A stretch of DNA of 64,000 nt from Purshia tridentata (taxonomy: Eukaryota > Streptophyta > Magnoliopsida > Rosales > Rosaceae): positions 62,001-126,000 of the forward strand of contig QANT01007646.1 of the NCBI GenBank assembly GCA_003254885.1, written 5' to 3'. Each line of letters opens with the position of its first letter. The stretch's first letter is position 1. This document shows positions 48,332 to 61,477 of the stretch, in pieces. The notes under the pieces are model-generated. The model did no database searches. It was not told the origin of the DNA and saw only the letters and a list, made by a program, of their open reading frames with translations. Made by a program: the position numbers and the translations under genes.

Positions 48332-50731
48332 CTATGTATTATGCGATTGCAATGTAAAGCACTTGCACTTGTCTTTCATCGCTTCAGCCCCACTTACATA
48401 TTCTTTGAATTTGTATTCTGCCTGCTTATAGCTTGGAGGCACCTTTCCCTCACTGTAGCATTGATTACACAAGCTAAAATGAGATTTTATCTCCTTAAAA
48501 CGTGACCCAATAATCGGATAGCGGCAAACTGAGCAGGCATGGTTACCATGGCGGTTCCTGTCCCCAGTTTCAAGCTTCAACAGCGTAGACATGATACCGA
48601 AACCCCAATCTCGGTCATCAAACATGACAAGAAACTCTGTGTAAGACACCATCGAAGAATCTGTTTCTCCATGAAGTTCCAGCATTTCACTAACCCCATT
48701 GGAAGGGACATATATAGCTCTCAACAGTTTAATATATTTAGTGGCATCGGCTTTTCTTATCTGATTACCACCACCTTCGTTCACAGGACGCCACAAAAGT
48801 GCATCAAATGCAACTCGTTTGCGCTTTTCAGGAGGGCCACTGCAAATAGGGGCTAGAACAGCAAAAAACATGCCCAAGTCCACCCTGCCAGAGCCTGTAT
48901 CATCAAAGACAGAGAGTATCCTCTCGTTTATGGCTTTAACGGCTCCTTGGAAAGTCTCAGGCTTTAGGAAATTCAGTAACCTGCGGAGAATTTCTTCCAA
49001 GTTTGGCTTGCGTATGGACCTCTGGGGAACACCAGTACCTGAATACGACACCGGTACTTCACCATCACTCATTTCCTTTTGAAGCTGCTCCACCTCACAA
49101 CGACCCAACCTGGTAATCCTCTGAAAAGCCCTAATCTCAAGTGCATTTGCCAAGTCTTGCCTCAATGTAGTCCTCTCCCCAACTGTCTTAAATTTCGTGG
49201 TTTCTACAACGACAAAAGAACCCTCCCCATTGGCACCCCCATTACCCTTCACCTTCTTCTTCTGCAGCTGCTTCAGATGTGCAATTGCATCATGCAATTC
49301 AACCCTGTTGGTCATTTTCAGTGCTTCCTTCAATGCCTTCTTAGCATCCTCAGTTTCCCGAGCTCCCAACAAGGACACAGCCTTGTTAAGCTGAGCACGC
49401 CAATGGTTCGGCCAAACAGCTAAAACCCTAGCATACATCTCCGAAGCTCTCTGAAACCTACCTAAGTCCATATAAAGCCCACCCAAATTGTACAAAGCAT
49501 CAACATGACCAGGTTTCAAATCAATGGCTTTCTGAAAGACCTCAATTGCCCTCTCATCCTCACCCATCGCATGCAAAGCCGAAGCCAAATCACAATGCGC
49601 ATCGGCATAGTCTGGTTTCAAAAAAATTGCCTCTTCCAAGGCTTTGACAGCCGCCCTATATTCCCCAACACCAAAAAGAGCACTACCCAAAAGTTTCAAA
49701 GCTCTAAAATGAGTTGGACAAAGAATTGCAGCTTCTCTATAATACTCACAAGCACTTAAAACCATACCTTCACCTTCAAGGGCAATCCCGAGATTCACAT
49801 AAATCTGTGGAAGCAAATAAGCCCACTGGTTGCCACCGGCCTCTGCCGCCTCGAGCGCCAACAAGTACTCCTCTTTGGCTTCTTTAAACTTGCCAAGAAC
49901 GTACAAGCAATTCCCAGCTCTGAAATGTGGCCTCACATCCACAGGTTGCAACTCACAAGCCCTCTTGAAACTCACCAAGGCCTCTTTGAACAGTTGGTGC
50001 TCATACAGAACCCTCCCAATTGCCATGTGTCCATCGAAAGCCTGCTCACGTGACCTTGCTCCGTCGGCCCGGCTCCTTAAGACCCCCAATTCTTTGACAA
50101 ACAGAGCGTAATCATGCCCAGACTCTTCCCAAAATACCCTTTTATCCGAAATCTCTGAAGAAGGTCCCAATTCCCTAGACCAACCGGCGTCCGAATACGC
50201 GTCGATATTGTCTGCTTTCAATTTCCCATCTTTGGCCTGCTTCGCCTTCAATCGCTTCACCAGAATCTCCAAATCGTCCACAATCTTCCACGTGTCGTCG
50301 AAGACGATCCCGTGGTTCGGCGACACTGCCCAGGCTGCCGTCCGCTGCTTCTTCTGCGACTCCGCCACGACGCGCTCGTCGACTATCGACGACGACGAGG
50401 CCTCGGAGGCCAGGGAAGCCCCTTTGGTCTCCTCCAAGGTGAGCTCCAAACCGAGCGCGTCGAAGTCACGGTCCACGTCACCGGCTCCGTCGTCGTAGGT
50501 CCGCAAGAGGCCCTCGTAGGTGAGGCCCTTGTCGCCGTCAATGAAGTCGCCGTAAGTCCGAAACACCTCGTCGAGAATGGCATTGATCTGCTCGTCGCTG
50601 AATTTGACCCTAGGGTTTACGGCCACGACAAGTGCGGCCATTTCATCCCTGTTGAGCCCTCCGTCATGGTTTTCATCGAATTGGTGAAAAATCCTCTTCA
50701 CCTTCTCTGATCTGCTCCCTCTTGTTGCCAT
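48332..50731 (-). CDS. EF-hand and TPR repeat protein (At1g05150-like)
   Basis: Single-exon gene, 799 aa. A canonical calcium-binding EF-hand loop, DENHDGGLNRDE, is at residues 19-30, and a second weaker EF-like helix pair follows to about 90. Tandem TPR repeats fill about 225-480, for example HYREAAILCPTHFRALKLLG-type and DLKPGHVDALYNLGGLYMDL units. A C-terminal region with two CxxC pairs (C733/C736 and C755/C758, CSVCRYPI and CNQCYSEGK) resembles a ZZ-like zinc finger. This domain order is that of the uncharacterised Arabidopsis proteins At1g05150 and At2g32450. The role is not known to me, and calcium-controlled protein scaffolding is a guess. The ATG followed by ATRGSRSEK is the only conserved-looking start. 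The coding part has high GC near the 5' end, and long antisense frames there are shadows. Confidence 0.93.
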   Translation of the reverse strand: MATRGSRSEKVKRIFHQFDENHDGGLNRDEMAALVVAVNPRVKFSDEQINAILDEVFRTYGDFIDGDKGLTYEGLLRTYDDGAGDVDRDFDALGLELTLEETKGASLASEASSSSIVDERVVAESQKKQRTAAWAVSPNHGIVFDDTWKIVDDLEILVKRLKAKQAKDGKLKADNIDAYSDAGWSRELGPSSEISDKRVFWEESGHDYALFVKELGVLRSRADGARSREQAFDGHMAIGRVLYEHQLFKEALVSFKRACELQPVDVRPHFRAGNCLYVLGKFKEAKEEYLLALEAAEAGGNQWAYLLPQIYVNLGIALEGEGMVLSACEYYREAAILCPTHFRALKLLGSALFGVGEYRAAVKALEEAIFLKPDYADAHCDLASALHAMGEDERAIEVFQKAIDLKPGHVDALYNLGGLYMDLGRFQRASEMYARVLAVWPNHWRAQLNKAVSLLGARETEDAKKALKEALKMTNRVELHDAIAHLKQLQKKKVKGNGGANGEGSFVVVETTKFKTVGERTTLRQDLANALEIRAFQRITRLGRCEVEQLQKEMSDGEVPVSYSGTGVPQRSIRKPNLEEILRRLLNFLKPETFQGAVKAINERILSVFDDTGSGRVDLGMFFAVLAPICSGPPEKRKRVAFDALLWRPVNEGGGNQIRKADATKYIKLLRAIYVPSNGVSEMLELHGETDSSMVSYTEFLVMFDDRDWGFGIMSTLLKLETGDRNRHGNHACSVCRYPIIGSRFKEIKSHFSLCNQCYSEGKVPPSYKQAEYKFKEYVSGAEAMKDKCKCFTLQSHNT

Positions 50732-52459
50732 TATACCCTTCTCTTAATTTAATTTTAATAAATAATTTTGTAGGGTTTGGAAAGAAGCAGACGAAGAAGA
50801 AGAAGAGAAGGGAAGAGAAGACGAGTGATACAGATTGATAATATAATGTAAAATGTTATTGGTATAAATGGAAAGTGAGGGACCAAAAAGGCAAAAAGAG
50901 AAGGTAAGGGCTAAATAAACTACTCTGGGATTTAATTCTTGTTATGAGCTTATGACTATGAGCCTGAGGAGTTTCTCACTTTCTAATTTCATTTTCATTT
51001 GTGTAGCCAACTGTCTTTTTGTTGGTTTTCATTGGATCTGGGCCATCTGGCTGGATAAGCCGAAAGAGAACCAGAAAAGAGAGAGAGACGACTCTTGTTT
51101 TTCTCTCTTTCTCTCTCTTGTTTAATTGTTTGTTTATTAATTTATCTGTTTCTCACTCCTCATGAATGAATAAGTGATCAATGAATAATGATGATGATGA
51201 GTGGTGGGGCCCAATGCATCAAGTTTCAATTTTAGTTTTTTCTTTTTATTATTATGTACTTCGGTAATGTTCTGGACTCTGGAGACTGGACAGAACTCAG
51301 AAGGTAACAACTTGGTATTGGACATTTTGGTTGGCACTTGGCTACCGTAACGGTAACGCTTGCTCTTCCAAAAAGGAACATGTTGTCCAGCTGGCTAGCC
51401 TAGGATACTGATTACTAGTGTGCCGGGTCAATCGGGCTTCGTTGCGGCCCAACTATGTGATCCATTTTAGTCTCACAAAAGCCCAGATGTAAACATACAA
51501 ATTTTTTATTTATTTATTGAAACTGTTGGACAATTTTAGTACAACTCAACACGTTCCACCTTTAAATCGTATGAAAACATGGACAAATTACTCATTAGTG
51601 TAATTTTTAACGTGCCCAACGGTAGCAGATGGTGGATTGCCTGCAAATTACAATAAGCCAAAGATTTTGACACCTAAGCTGTAAGAATGACCGCGTTAAT
51701 ATGTAGCAAGTTTGAGGTGAAAATAGTAAGTTGGTTAACTTGGTTTAGTTATAGACGTTTCGTTAAGCATTTGGCGGTTGTATATCAAAGGTCGGTAGTA
51801 ATTCATCCAAATAAGAGCGAGAGAGAGAGAGGGAAGCAACGGTTTTTCGCCGTAGCTATTCCTTCTCTCTTTGCCTTCATTTCCAGAACGGCACAGCCTT
51901 CTGGTTTTCACGGTTCGGCCAAAATATCTCTGATCAACGAATCTGAGTTTGCACTCAGTCACTCACCATCTATCTGGACGTTTTGGCCGTTCCGTCTGAA
52001 AAGAAAAAAGAAAATATAGTTCTTTTTGCTATATTTTCTTTTGTGTTCTCTGATTTGCCTTGCATTTAATCCGACAATTACTGCAAAGGGTAAGACAAGT
52101 TCTCAAGTTTTTTGGAATTTTCTGTGCTTATTGCTTTCTTGGAATTTAAGTTTGAACCTTTTATTGTTCAGTTTTTGCTTATAGGACATCAATTATCAGA
52201 AAAAGGAAGCCTTTTGGAGCTGAAAAGATGGCGAGTTGATTCCAACAATAATTTGGAAATTTTATACAACCTGCATTGCGAGATTTCGGTGTCGAAATTT
52301 TAACGGTGAAGAAATTTAATTCATCTGTGAACGGTCCCTTCTTCAAATGCTTTGATTGTTGTAGTGGCAGTCTCTCCCATATTCGTGTGGGAGAGAAATA
52401 TCGGAGGCCTGGAAGTTTCTGTGGCTGTGGTTTGTTTGTTCTGGGTTTTGGTTGGGACA
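50732..52459. other. Divergent promoter region of the EF-hand/TPR gene and the kinesin
   Basis: The 1.7 kb between the two divergent start codons hold both promoters and leaders. No third gene was recognised. A CT-rich microsatellite-like tract lies near 51085-51120. Confidence 0.5.
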
Positions 52460-55400
52460 ATGGCTATGGTGGAGTCTCCCAAGGAAGAAAGAATTCTCGT
52501 TTCGGTTAGGGTGAGGCCATTGAGTGAGAAGGAAGTGTCCGGGAATGATGAATCCGAATGGGAATGCTTCGGCAACACCGTCGTCTTCAGCAGCAACCAA
52601 CCTGACCGCACCACGACTCCTTCTTCTTATGCTTTTGGTAAACAAAATAATGCCTATTTATATATATGTTCTTCTGGTTTTTTTCTTTTTATTAAGATGA
52701 GTGTACCTGTTGTGTTGTTAATGAGATTTGAGCATCACAGTCGACAAAGGGAGACTGGTTGGCATCCACTAGACCAAATGGTCATTGGCATATGTTTTGG
52801 CCAAGAATTGAAATTTATTTGTAATGTGCATTTTGTGAAATGATTTTCTTTGAAGACCCTGAATGCTGTTTTAATGTCCCTTCTCTTTGTATTGTGATAG
52901 ACAGAGTATTTGGGTGGGACTCTTCCACAAGGCAGGTGTACGAACAGGGAGCTAAAGAGGTTGCTCTTTCAGTCATGAACGGCATCAACTGTGAGTAATC
53001 TTCTAATCCGTAGCAAAATCTCATGTTTTCTCATATTTTAGTGTATCCTAAATCTTATTTTTACTTAATTATGTGTCCAGCAACCATTTTTGCCTATGGA
53101 CAAACAAGCAGTGGAAAAACATACACCATGAAAGGAGTTTCTGAATTTGCGATTACAGATATATATGATTACATTGAGGAAGTATGTACAATATTTAACA
53201 TCTTAAATTCCAATTTATATCATGTTGGCTTTGTTATAAACTTATACTGACACTGGCATAATTTGAGTCTTTATTGTGTTTCAGCATAGTGACAGAGAAT
53301 TTGTGTTGAAGTTCTCTGCCATGGAGATCTATAACGAAGCTGTCAGAGACCTCCTCAGCTCCGATACTAGTGCTCAACTTAGGCTCCTAGATGATCCAGA
53401 GGTGAATAGTGTATTCCTTTCATAATCAGTATATACACACACATGTATGCATATAATTCAATTGAATGAGCAAAAGTATCTTTAATTATACTACTCCAAC
53501 AGAAAGGGACTATTATTGAGAAACTTTCAGAGGAGATTTTGAGTGACCGGAACCACCTGCAGGAACTTCTTTCTGTCTGCGAAGGTAAAGGCATTTATGT
53601 TAGTTTTGTATCCCTTGAGTACATGGAATCCATATTAGCTCTATTTTCACTAGATGGAAAATATATTCCTATATTTCGTATTTAATTTTTTGCAGCTCAA
53701 AGGAAGACAGGAGAGACCTCTCTGAATGAAACTAGCTCCAGATCTCATCAAATTTTGCGATTGGTATGCTTGTCATTACTAAAGTAGTTACTTTCCTATT
53801 TGACATGAGAAGTTCTTTTTAATCTTTTTTCTATTTCACATAATGGATCCAACAGACAGTTGAAAGTTCTGCACGTGAATATCTAGGCCCTGGAAGCTCA
53901 GGCACCCTTGCAGCTACTGTGGTATGGAACTACTTCTTTTGGCTTAGCAAAAAGATGAAAAACTTCTTCGAATGATCTAATAGGATGGTGTTATCAGGAA
54001 TGAAAAATGAGACTCTTTGTGCAGAATTTTGTTGATCTTGCGGGAAGTGAGCGTGTTTCTCAGGCATTATCAGCTGGTACAAGATTAAAAGAAGGTTGCC
54101 ATATAAATCGAAGTTTACTGACCCTGGGAACTGTAATTCGAAAATTAAGGTTCAATGATTTCCATTTACTCTTTGGGAGTGCCTATTTCTAAAAATCTAC
54201 ACAGTTTCAGGTTCATTGAAACTTTTTTGTTTTCTTAATCAATTTGATGTCGTCCATGGATGCAGCAAGGGAAAAAATGGACATGTGCCTTACAGAGAAT
54301 CTAAACTAACACGCATATTGCAAAACTCTTTGGGAGGCAATGCCAGGACAGCTATCATTTGCACTATGAGCCCTGCAAGAAGTCATGCTGAGCAATCAAA
54401 AAACACCCTGTTCTTTGCAAATTGTGCAAAAGAGGTGACTACTAATGCAAAGGTCAATGTAGTAACGTCGGACAAGGCAAAGGTAAAGCAACTGCAGAAA
54501 GAATTGGCTAAAATGGAAAACGCAATGAAGAGCTTAGAATCAAATTCCCTGAAAGAAAAAGAACGTCTGTTAGAACAGGTGATGAGTTGAACCTTTATGA
54601 CTCATTTTATATACATGATTTTGCTAATTTGTGCTGAAAAAGTGAAAAAGCATTTAAATTACAATACAAGAAAACAAATTCTGGTCGCAGTTAGTTGTTT
54701 GCTCATGCCTACCTTTTCTTTTCTAAAATTATGCAGATGGATAGAGAGATAAAAGAATTGACTCGGCAACGTGATCTTGCTCAATCTCGAGTTCAGAATT
54801 TGCTAGAGTCAGCTGAAGAAGGACAAGTTCCAAGAATGGGTGAAATTTCGGGATCAGAGTCGCTAGAATCACCCAACCCATCTTCCAGCAAGCACAACCG
54901 ACAGCTTTCTGAGGTTTCTGAAGATGCTGCAGAAAGATGTGATGCAGAATCTGAAGAGAGCTGCAAGGAAATTACATGCATTCAATTGGTGGAAGCCAGC
55001 ATGGATGTCAAGAAAGAAAGCGAAGGAAACTTAGCCACGACAGTAACCATGCATGAAGATGCGGCTTCCTCCTCGCAGCAAGTTGAAGCACTGCAGCTAA
55101 AAATTAATGAACTGCAAAAGACAATTAACACCCTTGTCAGTCTTGGACCCCCTTTGGATCATTCTCCTTGTTCCTCTGAAGCTAGCGCTGGAAGCTCGTG
55201 TTTGCCTAGAAGTAGAAGTTGCAAGGCAAATCTTATGAGTCCCTCAGCTTCTCCATTTAAGGTGGCAGAACAAAACGAGAACGCAACACCAGCTGCTGCT
55301 GAAGCCTTTAGACAGAGGCTTCTCAAATCAAAGCCTGGTGTTAATAGTAGAAGGTCATCCAGAGAAGATTTTCAAGCTTCTGTTTTGAGTTGTCCCGTGG

Positions 55401-56585
55401 ACTCAGATGACACCAGAGATCAGCCTGATGCAGAGGATAATAAAAAACCAGAAGCTTTTCAGCGAAAAATTTCTAAATCAAACTTTGGATATTTAACCAG
55501 AAAAGATTCTGATCAAGATTCTCTTTTCAGTCTTCCCTTGGAGAGAGATGAAAGTCGACGGTCAGCTGGTGGAGAGGATATTGTTTTGGACTTGCCTAGA
55601 ACTTCAAAAGGCTCTCGGTGGATTTTTTTTAAGTCAAAGCCTGGTTCCGAAGTTGGAAAGCCATCCAGAACGAGTTCTCAATTAGATTCTATTCTGAGTG
55701 CTCCCATGGCTTGGAAAGTTATCCAAAACTTCTCAGAGTCTGATTTGGAGGATAACGTTAGTCTTCTCAATTTTGCTGAGGAACAGAATGAAGACAAAAT
55801 GTATGCAGCATCATCGTGGAAACATGGTCGTGTGGATCCACTGCAACGTGCTCTGAGAACCAATTCTAATTGGCGCTTAGAATTTGAGAGACAGAGGGGA
55901 TTAATAATTGAACTCTGGGATGCTTGCTTTGTGCCATTGGTCCATAGAACCCATTTCTTCCTTCTTTACAAAGGTGATCGCTCCGACTCCCTGTACTTGG
56001 AGGTAGAGCTCAGAAGGTTGTCCATTCTCAAGGAAACATTCATCAATGGAAGTAATGTAAAAGATCGTCAAGCTCCCACACCAGCTTCAAGGTAGAGTTT
56101 CAGATTTCATTGGCACACAAACACACAAGGGACACATGATCGTATTCTAAAACTTACGGAACTATGAACCCTTTTCGCTAAAAAACAGACTCACACACTT
56201 ATACTGCAAATGGGAGATATCTAATTTAACACTTATTTTTGTTTTTTTTGAATTGTGGATGTGAAACAGTATGAAGGCTCTTAAGCGCGAGAGAGAAATG
56301 CTAAGCAAGAAAGTGCACAAGAGGTTCTCAAAAAAGGAACGAGAAAGGGTTTACCAGAAGTGGGGGATTAGGCTGAACACGAAGCAGAGGAGCCTACAGT
56401 TGGCAAACTTCCAATGGACAAGCACAATGGACATGGGCCACATAAGGGAGAGTGCTGCCCTTGTTGCAAAGTTGGTTGGATTTGTTGAGCCACTTGAAGC
56501 CCCAAAGGAGATACTTGGACTCAGCTTCTTATCCCGACCCATAAAGAAAAACTCCATCTGGAGAGACTCCATGTCTACCCTATAG
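52460..56585 (+). CDS. Kinesin-7 family motor with NACK-type C-terminus
   Basis: Exons: 52460-52637, 52901-52990, 53081-53181, 53285-53401, 53503-53584, 53696-53763, 53856-53921, 54025-54149, 54266-54578, 54737-56091, 56270-56585, giving 936 aa. The N-terminal motor has the P-loop GQTSSGKT, switch I NETSSRSH and switch [10 protein letters not shown], so ATPase and microtubule binding should be intact. The neck and a coiled coil follow ([20 protein letters not shown]). The C-terminal domain at about 755-920, including [20 protein letters not shown] and [17 protein letters not shown], is the DUF3490/NACK_C domain of plant kinesin-7 proteins. NACK1/HINKEL members bring the NACK-PQR MAP kinase cascade to the phragmoplast. 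This sequence looks closer to the At2g21300/At4g38950 branch than to NACK1 itself, because it lacks NACK1's longer N-terminal extension. Its cargo is not known to me. Confidence 0.92.
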
Positions 56586-57664
56586 AATTTGCTCCAGTTA
56601 AACAGGAGGATTGTATGGATATTTTTTTTGTGTGGGATAAGGGATGCCTCACCTCACTTCACCTCAGTACAGTTTAAGTCCAACTTCCATGTGATTCAGA
56701 GACGCTGATTGTAAAGGACAATCTACAATTTTACTATAATTCTCTGATAACTTCCAATGCTGATGTATGTTGCTAATTGAAGAAAGTGATATTGGCATGC
56801 ATTGGTGTTCATATAGAGCCACACAGAGGAGCGAGAGGTGTCGGTGGGCATATAGAGGCAAAGCAAACAGAGAGTCATAGGGTCTCTCCGGCGGCGATGC
56901 GGAGAATTGTGTACAAGAACACGTATAGTTAGAAAACGGTCGATTTCTCTAGGAAAGGTGCCTACTTACCGTCAACAAGACACTTTTTTGCGTGGTATTA
57001 GTTGACAGCGTGTAGACAAGGGAAAAAAAAAGAAAGAAGAAGCTATTTTACTTAAATTATTCATTTATTGTTTACTTCTTTTTATTTTAAATATTTTCTT
57101 TCTAACTTCATTAAAAGGAAAAGAGAAAAAAAACTTACCATTATGGTCAAAGCCTGTGCGCTGACTTGGGGTAAGAAGTGGGGGGAAAGGGAAAGTATGA
57201 AGTTCATGGGGAATAAAATAAAAAACTTTAACAGTGACACTTTTCTAGGCTCAAATAGGATTTACCCTCATATTTAATTTTCTATGGGAACGGTAATTCT
57301 ATATTTATTCATTTTGAAGTTCAGTAGGATTGACTCATCCCTCGTTATGAAACAAGGAACACTCTGAAAAAGCCATCAATCATCTACATATATCAAGATA
57401 AAATCATAAAATTATGAATATCAACTTATTCGATAATGTTTAATTTGGACATCATTTATTTCTAAAAATATAGTGCCATGTTATTTCTCATATAATTTGC
57501 TAACTTATATTTAGAGGAAAAATTGAAATCAAGATCCTAGATTATACTACGCGGTCACAGAATAAACATTGGAAAAAAATTGCAAATTAAAAATAAAAGA
57601 GATCCAAGAGTTATTCTAGGACATAGCATTTACACGTGAGCATCATCATATTCTACGTCAATTG
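56586..57664. other. Intergenic between convergent kinesin and ARC6 genes
   Basis: Both genes end here, so the stretch should hold two 3' UTRs. No coding or structured element was recognised. Confidence 0.5.
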
Positions 57665-60600
57665 TTATGATTGGAGGACAGCTCCTTCAGTGATTTTCCA
57701 TCCTGAGCTCGAACAAGACATCTCGTACCTTGTGGTGTACGTTCTGTTGTTTGAGGCATTTTGCTCTGGATGGAGCACATCAGTTAAGTGGGCCGACTCT
57801 TCAAGAGTTGCTTCTACCACAGCACGCTGCCCGTCTAGCGATACAGTCACACTGTCGATGCTCAAGTTCAAGAGGGCATAGTCATAGAACCAATTAAGCT
57901 CTGCAATCTCGGTTGCACGATCTGTCCATACCTTTAACATCTCACCATCCAAAACCTGGCAGTTTTGCAATGTCAGGACAAGCACAATGACATACAAATA
58001 AAACCGCTTGACAAGCCAAGATTAATTGGAATTTTGCAGAATTACAGAAACAATGACATGCCTTAACTACTGCTACTTAATCACAAAATGTTCCAATAAG
58101 TTATGGACAGCCTCAGTTAATAGAGTCCTCTAAAGTCACTACTCCTACTCCTTGATGTAAAATATATAATCATGGGGATCTAAGGACTTACCGGATGGAT
58201 TTTAAAAGGAGACAACAGACTATTCTGATGTGGCTGAAAATGATCAATTTACATTTTACAGTTTAAATAGCATCCAGATCTGGTAACTAGCTCAAGGTTA
58301 TGGTATCTCATCCACACACACACAGGAATTCACCTCAGACAGTTTTTCCACGCAATGATCAGGTCCAAAAGCCTGAGATTTTATGCTCTGCCATTTGCGA
58401 ACTAGACCTTCTGCAATTCTTGCATCCATTTTGGGTAATTCCTCTGCAGACTCTGGTAAACCTACATGGATATATGAATTAGTTTCTAGAAAATGAGTTT
58501 TTTACATGACATGAAACACCACATTGAACATGTCCACTTTGAAACTAGACATGTCACAAACACAAGAAATTTTCCTTGTACCGAATGTTTTTCATCATAT
58601 CAAAGGAAATCAGAGATCACCAGTACTGATAGCTATCAAAAGTTGATACAGATGCTTCTAAACAAATAGCTAGTGAAATATTACAAGAGAATTATTTTCA
58701 GTTTAGTGAAATAACATGTTTCATTAAGAGACCAACAATATTTATGTTTCAGACCTTAATAGGTGAAAGTAAGGCTTTGTTAAATGCTCTAATGCATGAT
58801 TAAAATCATACCTGCACTTGTGAAATCAGATGCAGTCACTAAATTAAGTTCTTTGTGTAAATTGGATGAGCCATTCCTAGTAGGTAAATACCTCAACCCA
58901 AATAAAGTCATTAGTCCAATTACCACACCGGCACACATAATCTTCACACTTGCATCTTTGATTTGCTCAGTAATAAATTCTTCTTCACGTATTCCAACAG
59001 AACTGTCTCTTCCAGAAACCTCAGCTACCTGGAGAGAATCATTTTCATCAGATTCTTCCAGAGGATCTCCACTTTCTTCAGGTAGAAGAGCATAATTCAC
59101 CTCATGATCTTCTTGACGTGTCATATTCTCATCCCTGTGACCCAGAGGAAACACCTTCTGCAATGCCTGAATTGCACTGGCCTTGACATTACCAAGAACT
59201 GCAGTAGCCTCAGCTCCAATCCTCACTATGGCTGCTGCTGCAGCTAAGGGTGAACCATTAGTTCCATCCAGCCTTTCTAAGTATCTCAAGACTGTTGGAT
59301 CATCATAGTAATCTCCTAGCCTGAACTCTATGTCTTTGGTGTCTCTAAATCTGGGGAATACCACCTCCATCAACCACATCTCCAAAAGCTTACAAAGTCC
59401 AGAAAGATCATTGTCGTCGTCATCCTTCGAGTTCTCCAAGACAAAGTCTACAACGGATGGATTTCTATATGGTGAATCATTACTGTCCAGGCCCAACGAT
59501 GAGCGACACTCATCAACATCCCCTAGAAGAAGTGAACAGAGTCCCCTCTCCAAAGAAAAGTCTACCTCACTGTTCTCTTTGGTTGTATAGATGTTGACAG
59601 AATTTCCTAGAGCTGTTACCTTAGTCTGCTGAAGTTTCTGGAATAGGTTATCAGCATCTTGAATGTGATGAGGTTTTTTGCCAACAAAGGCTTGAGCAAC
59701 AAGAGCAAGTGCCACTCCATAAACTTCAAAGCCTTCCGCGGGGATATTACTTGGTGTTGCTACAAATAAATCAACCTTTCGAGGAGAAAAAGAAGAAGAA
59801 AAAACAAAACAAAAATTTGAAAGAATTTAGACAATTGAGAAGGAAGCATATAGGGATATGGGAAGGAATTGACAGAAACAACGAAGCTACCTGCTCAGCT
59901 GCAGTCATACGTAAGAAGGCCTCATTCATGAACTTTTCACGAGTGAATCCCCCAGCAATTGCAACTGCTCCACCTCCTCCAACAGACCACAATATATTGC
60001 GAACACCATGGAGCCCCTCTTCCCTTCTTGATCGGTTCTTATCACCAAGGGGTAAGGCTAGAAGTTCCAAAATGCAGCGCGGGGTGATCTCTTCCAGTGT
60101 CTCATCAATTTGTGCTTGAAGATCAGGTGCAAGGCTACTGGCACCTTCCTCCTACACATTCAAGATCAGTCTTACTGAAGCATCAAATTATGTAACTAAA
60201 GAATTAGAATCGAATTCAAAAACTTGAGAAAAATGAAGAGCCAAGAGAACTTGTTAATGAGGGCTTTACCTGCAAGAGCTTCAAAGCCCTCTCAAGCACT
60301 TCACAACCCTGAATAAAATCAGGTGGTGACAATGCCATTGCGTCTCTCGACATGTCAACGTAAGCAAGTGCCATCACCAAAACAACGTCTTGCTTGAACG
60401 ACTTGGGGAGTCTCTCCCTTAGCAAACTCTCCCCAATTTGAAGAACCAACTCAGTCTTTCCAGCTTCTTGCAACACGCACAGAGCTCCAGGAACCTACAA
60501 ATAGCTCAATACAATTAAATACCACCTTTTTCTGTTTGGTTACTAAGAAAAAGTAGTAACGTAGATGAAAGTAATAAAAAATTTAAATTTAACTCGACAT

Positions 60601-61256
60601 TCTCTTAATTTCTCAGCAATTTCGATTTTTTTTTTCTCCTAAACTTTCACACCAACCAAACAGAGCATAACACAAGTGAATTATAGATTTGAGAGTGGGA
60701 GTGTGAAAAGAATTACCTTGTCCCAAGGAACTTGGGTGAGGATGGTTCCGTCTTCGTCTTCAACAAGGCCTTGATTGTACTCTCTTCGGGACCCAGTGTC
60801 CGCTAGGGTTTCGCAAGCTGCCTGAAGAATCTGTCTCCGGCTGACCAATGCGTCTTGGGTGAAGCCGTACTGAGGCGGCTTCGAAACCCTAGCTTCGTAA
60901 GCTCTCTTTATGCCGTCCCCGAGGAAATGCGTCTGGGCGCCCAGTACCAGGTAGAAGTCGATGGGGATGGACACGTGGCGCTCGGGGGGAGTGAGTGGGG
61001 GAGGCAGAGGAGGAGGAGGAGCGAGAGTGGCGGTGGCTGCTGACAGAGAATGGTGGTTGTTGCGGTGGTCTGAGGAAGAGGCAGAGGAGTCGCCGATGAA
61101 TTGAAAGTCGGCGAGGAGCCGCTCGGCCCATTTGCTGGCGGAGCAGGTGGTGGGGTTGAGCTGCTGCTTTTGTGGCTTTCTTTGGTGGTGTAGAAAAGGG
61201 ACGAGTCTTGGTGGGGTGTAGAAGCCAATGCCCAAGTGTCTCAAGGTAGTCTCCAT
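57665..61256 (-). CDS. ARC6: ARC6, plastid division protein
   Basis: Exons in coding order: 61256-60717, 60494-60270, 60151-59891, 59775-58812, 58461-58334, 57955-57665. The product is 802 aa, matching the Arabidopsis protein (801). The first about 65 residues are a serine/basic-rich transit peptide. The J-like domain follows (IPIDFYLVLGAQTHFLGDGI to GSRREYNQGLVED). It lacks the HPD tripeptide of true DnaJ proteins, as is normal for ARC6. A transmembrane helix is at about 620-638 (KIMCAGVVIGLMTLFGLRYL). The C-terminal intermembrane-space domain includes KMDARIAEGLVRKWQSIKSQ and MLKVWTDRATEIAELNWFYD. ARC6 sits in the inner envelope, tethers the FtsZ2 ring on the stromal side and binds PDV2 in the intermembrane space. 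The gene looks intact. Its start codon is 221 bp from a divergent tRNA gene. Confidence 0.95.
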
Positions 61257-61477
61257 TGGAGAGTGTGCAGTGTTCGTGCGCTTAAGCCTTAAACCTGGGT
61301 TTTTTCACTGTTCGATCACTGCGGAAATTCTTAAAACTTCAGATGATAATTTAACTGGAAGGTGTACGCTAATGCGGCTAAACTGTCTTCCATCAGTTCA
61401 CAGCTCAGCACATTTGGCTGAACTTCATTTCTCTTTCTCATACTTTATGTACAGTTTTTGTCGAAGCACTTAACAAA

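Noticed and set aside
50208-50710. Long plus-strand frames opposite the 5' half of the EF-hand/TPR gene
   Set aside because: Antisense shadows caused by the higher GC content of that coding region.
57665-61256. Missing HPD motif in the ARC6 J-domain as a sign of decay
   Set aside because: ARC6 normally has a J-like domain without HPD, and the rest of the gene is intact, so this is not damage.
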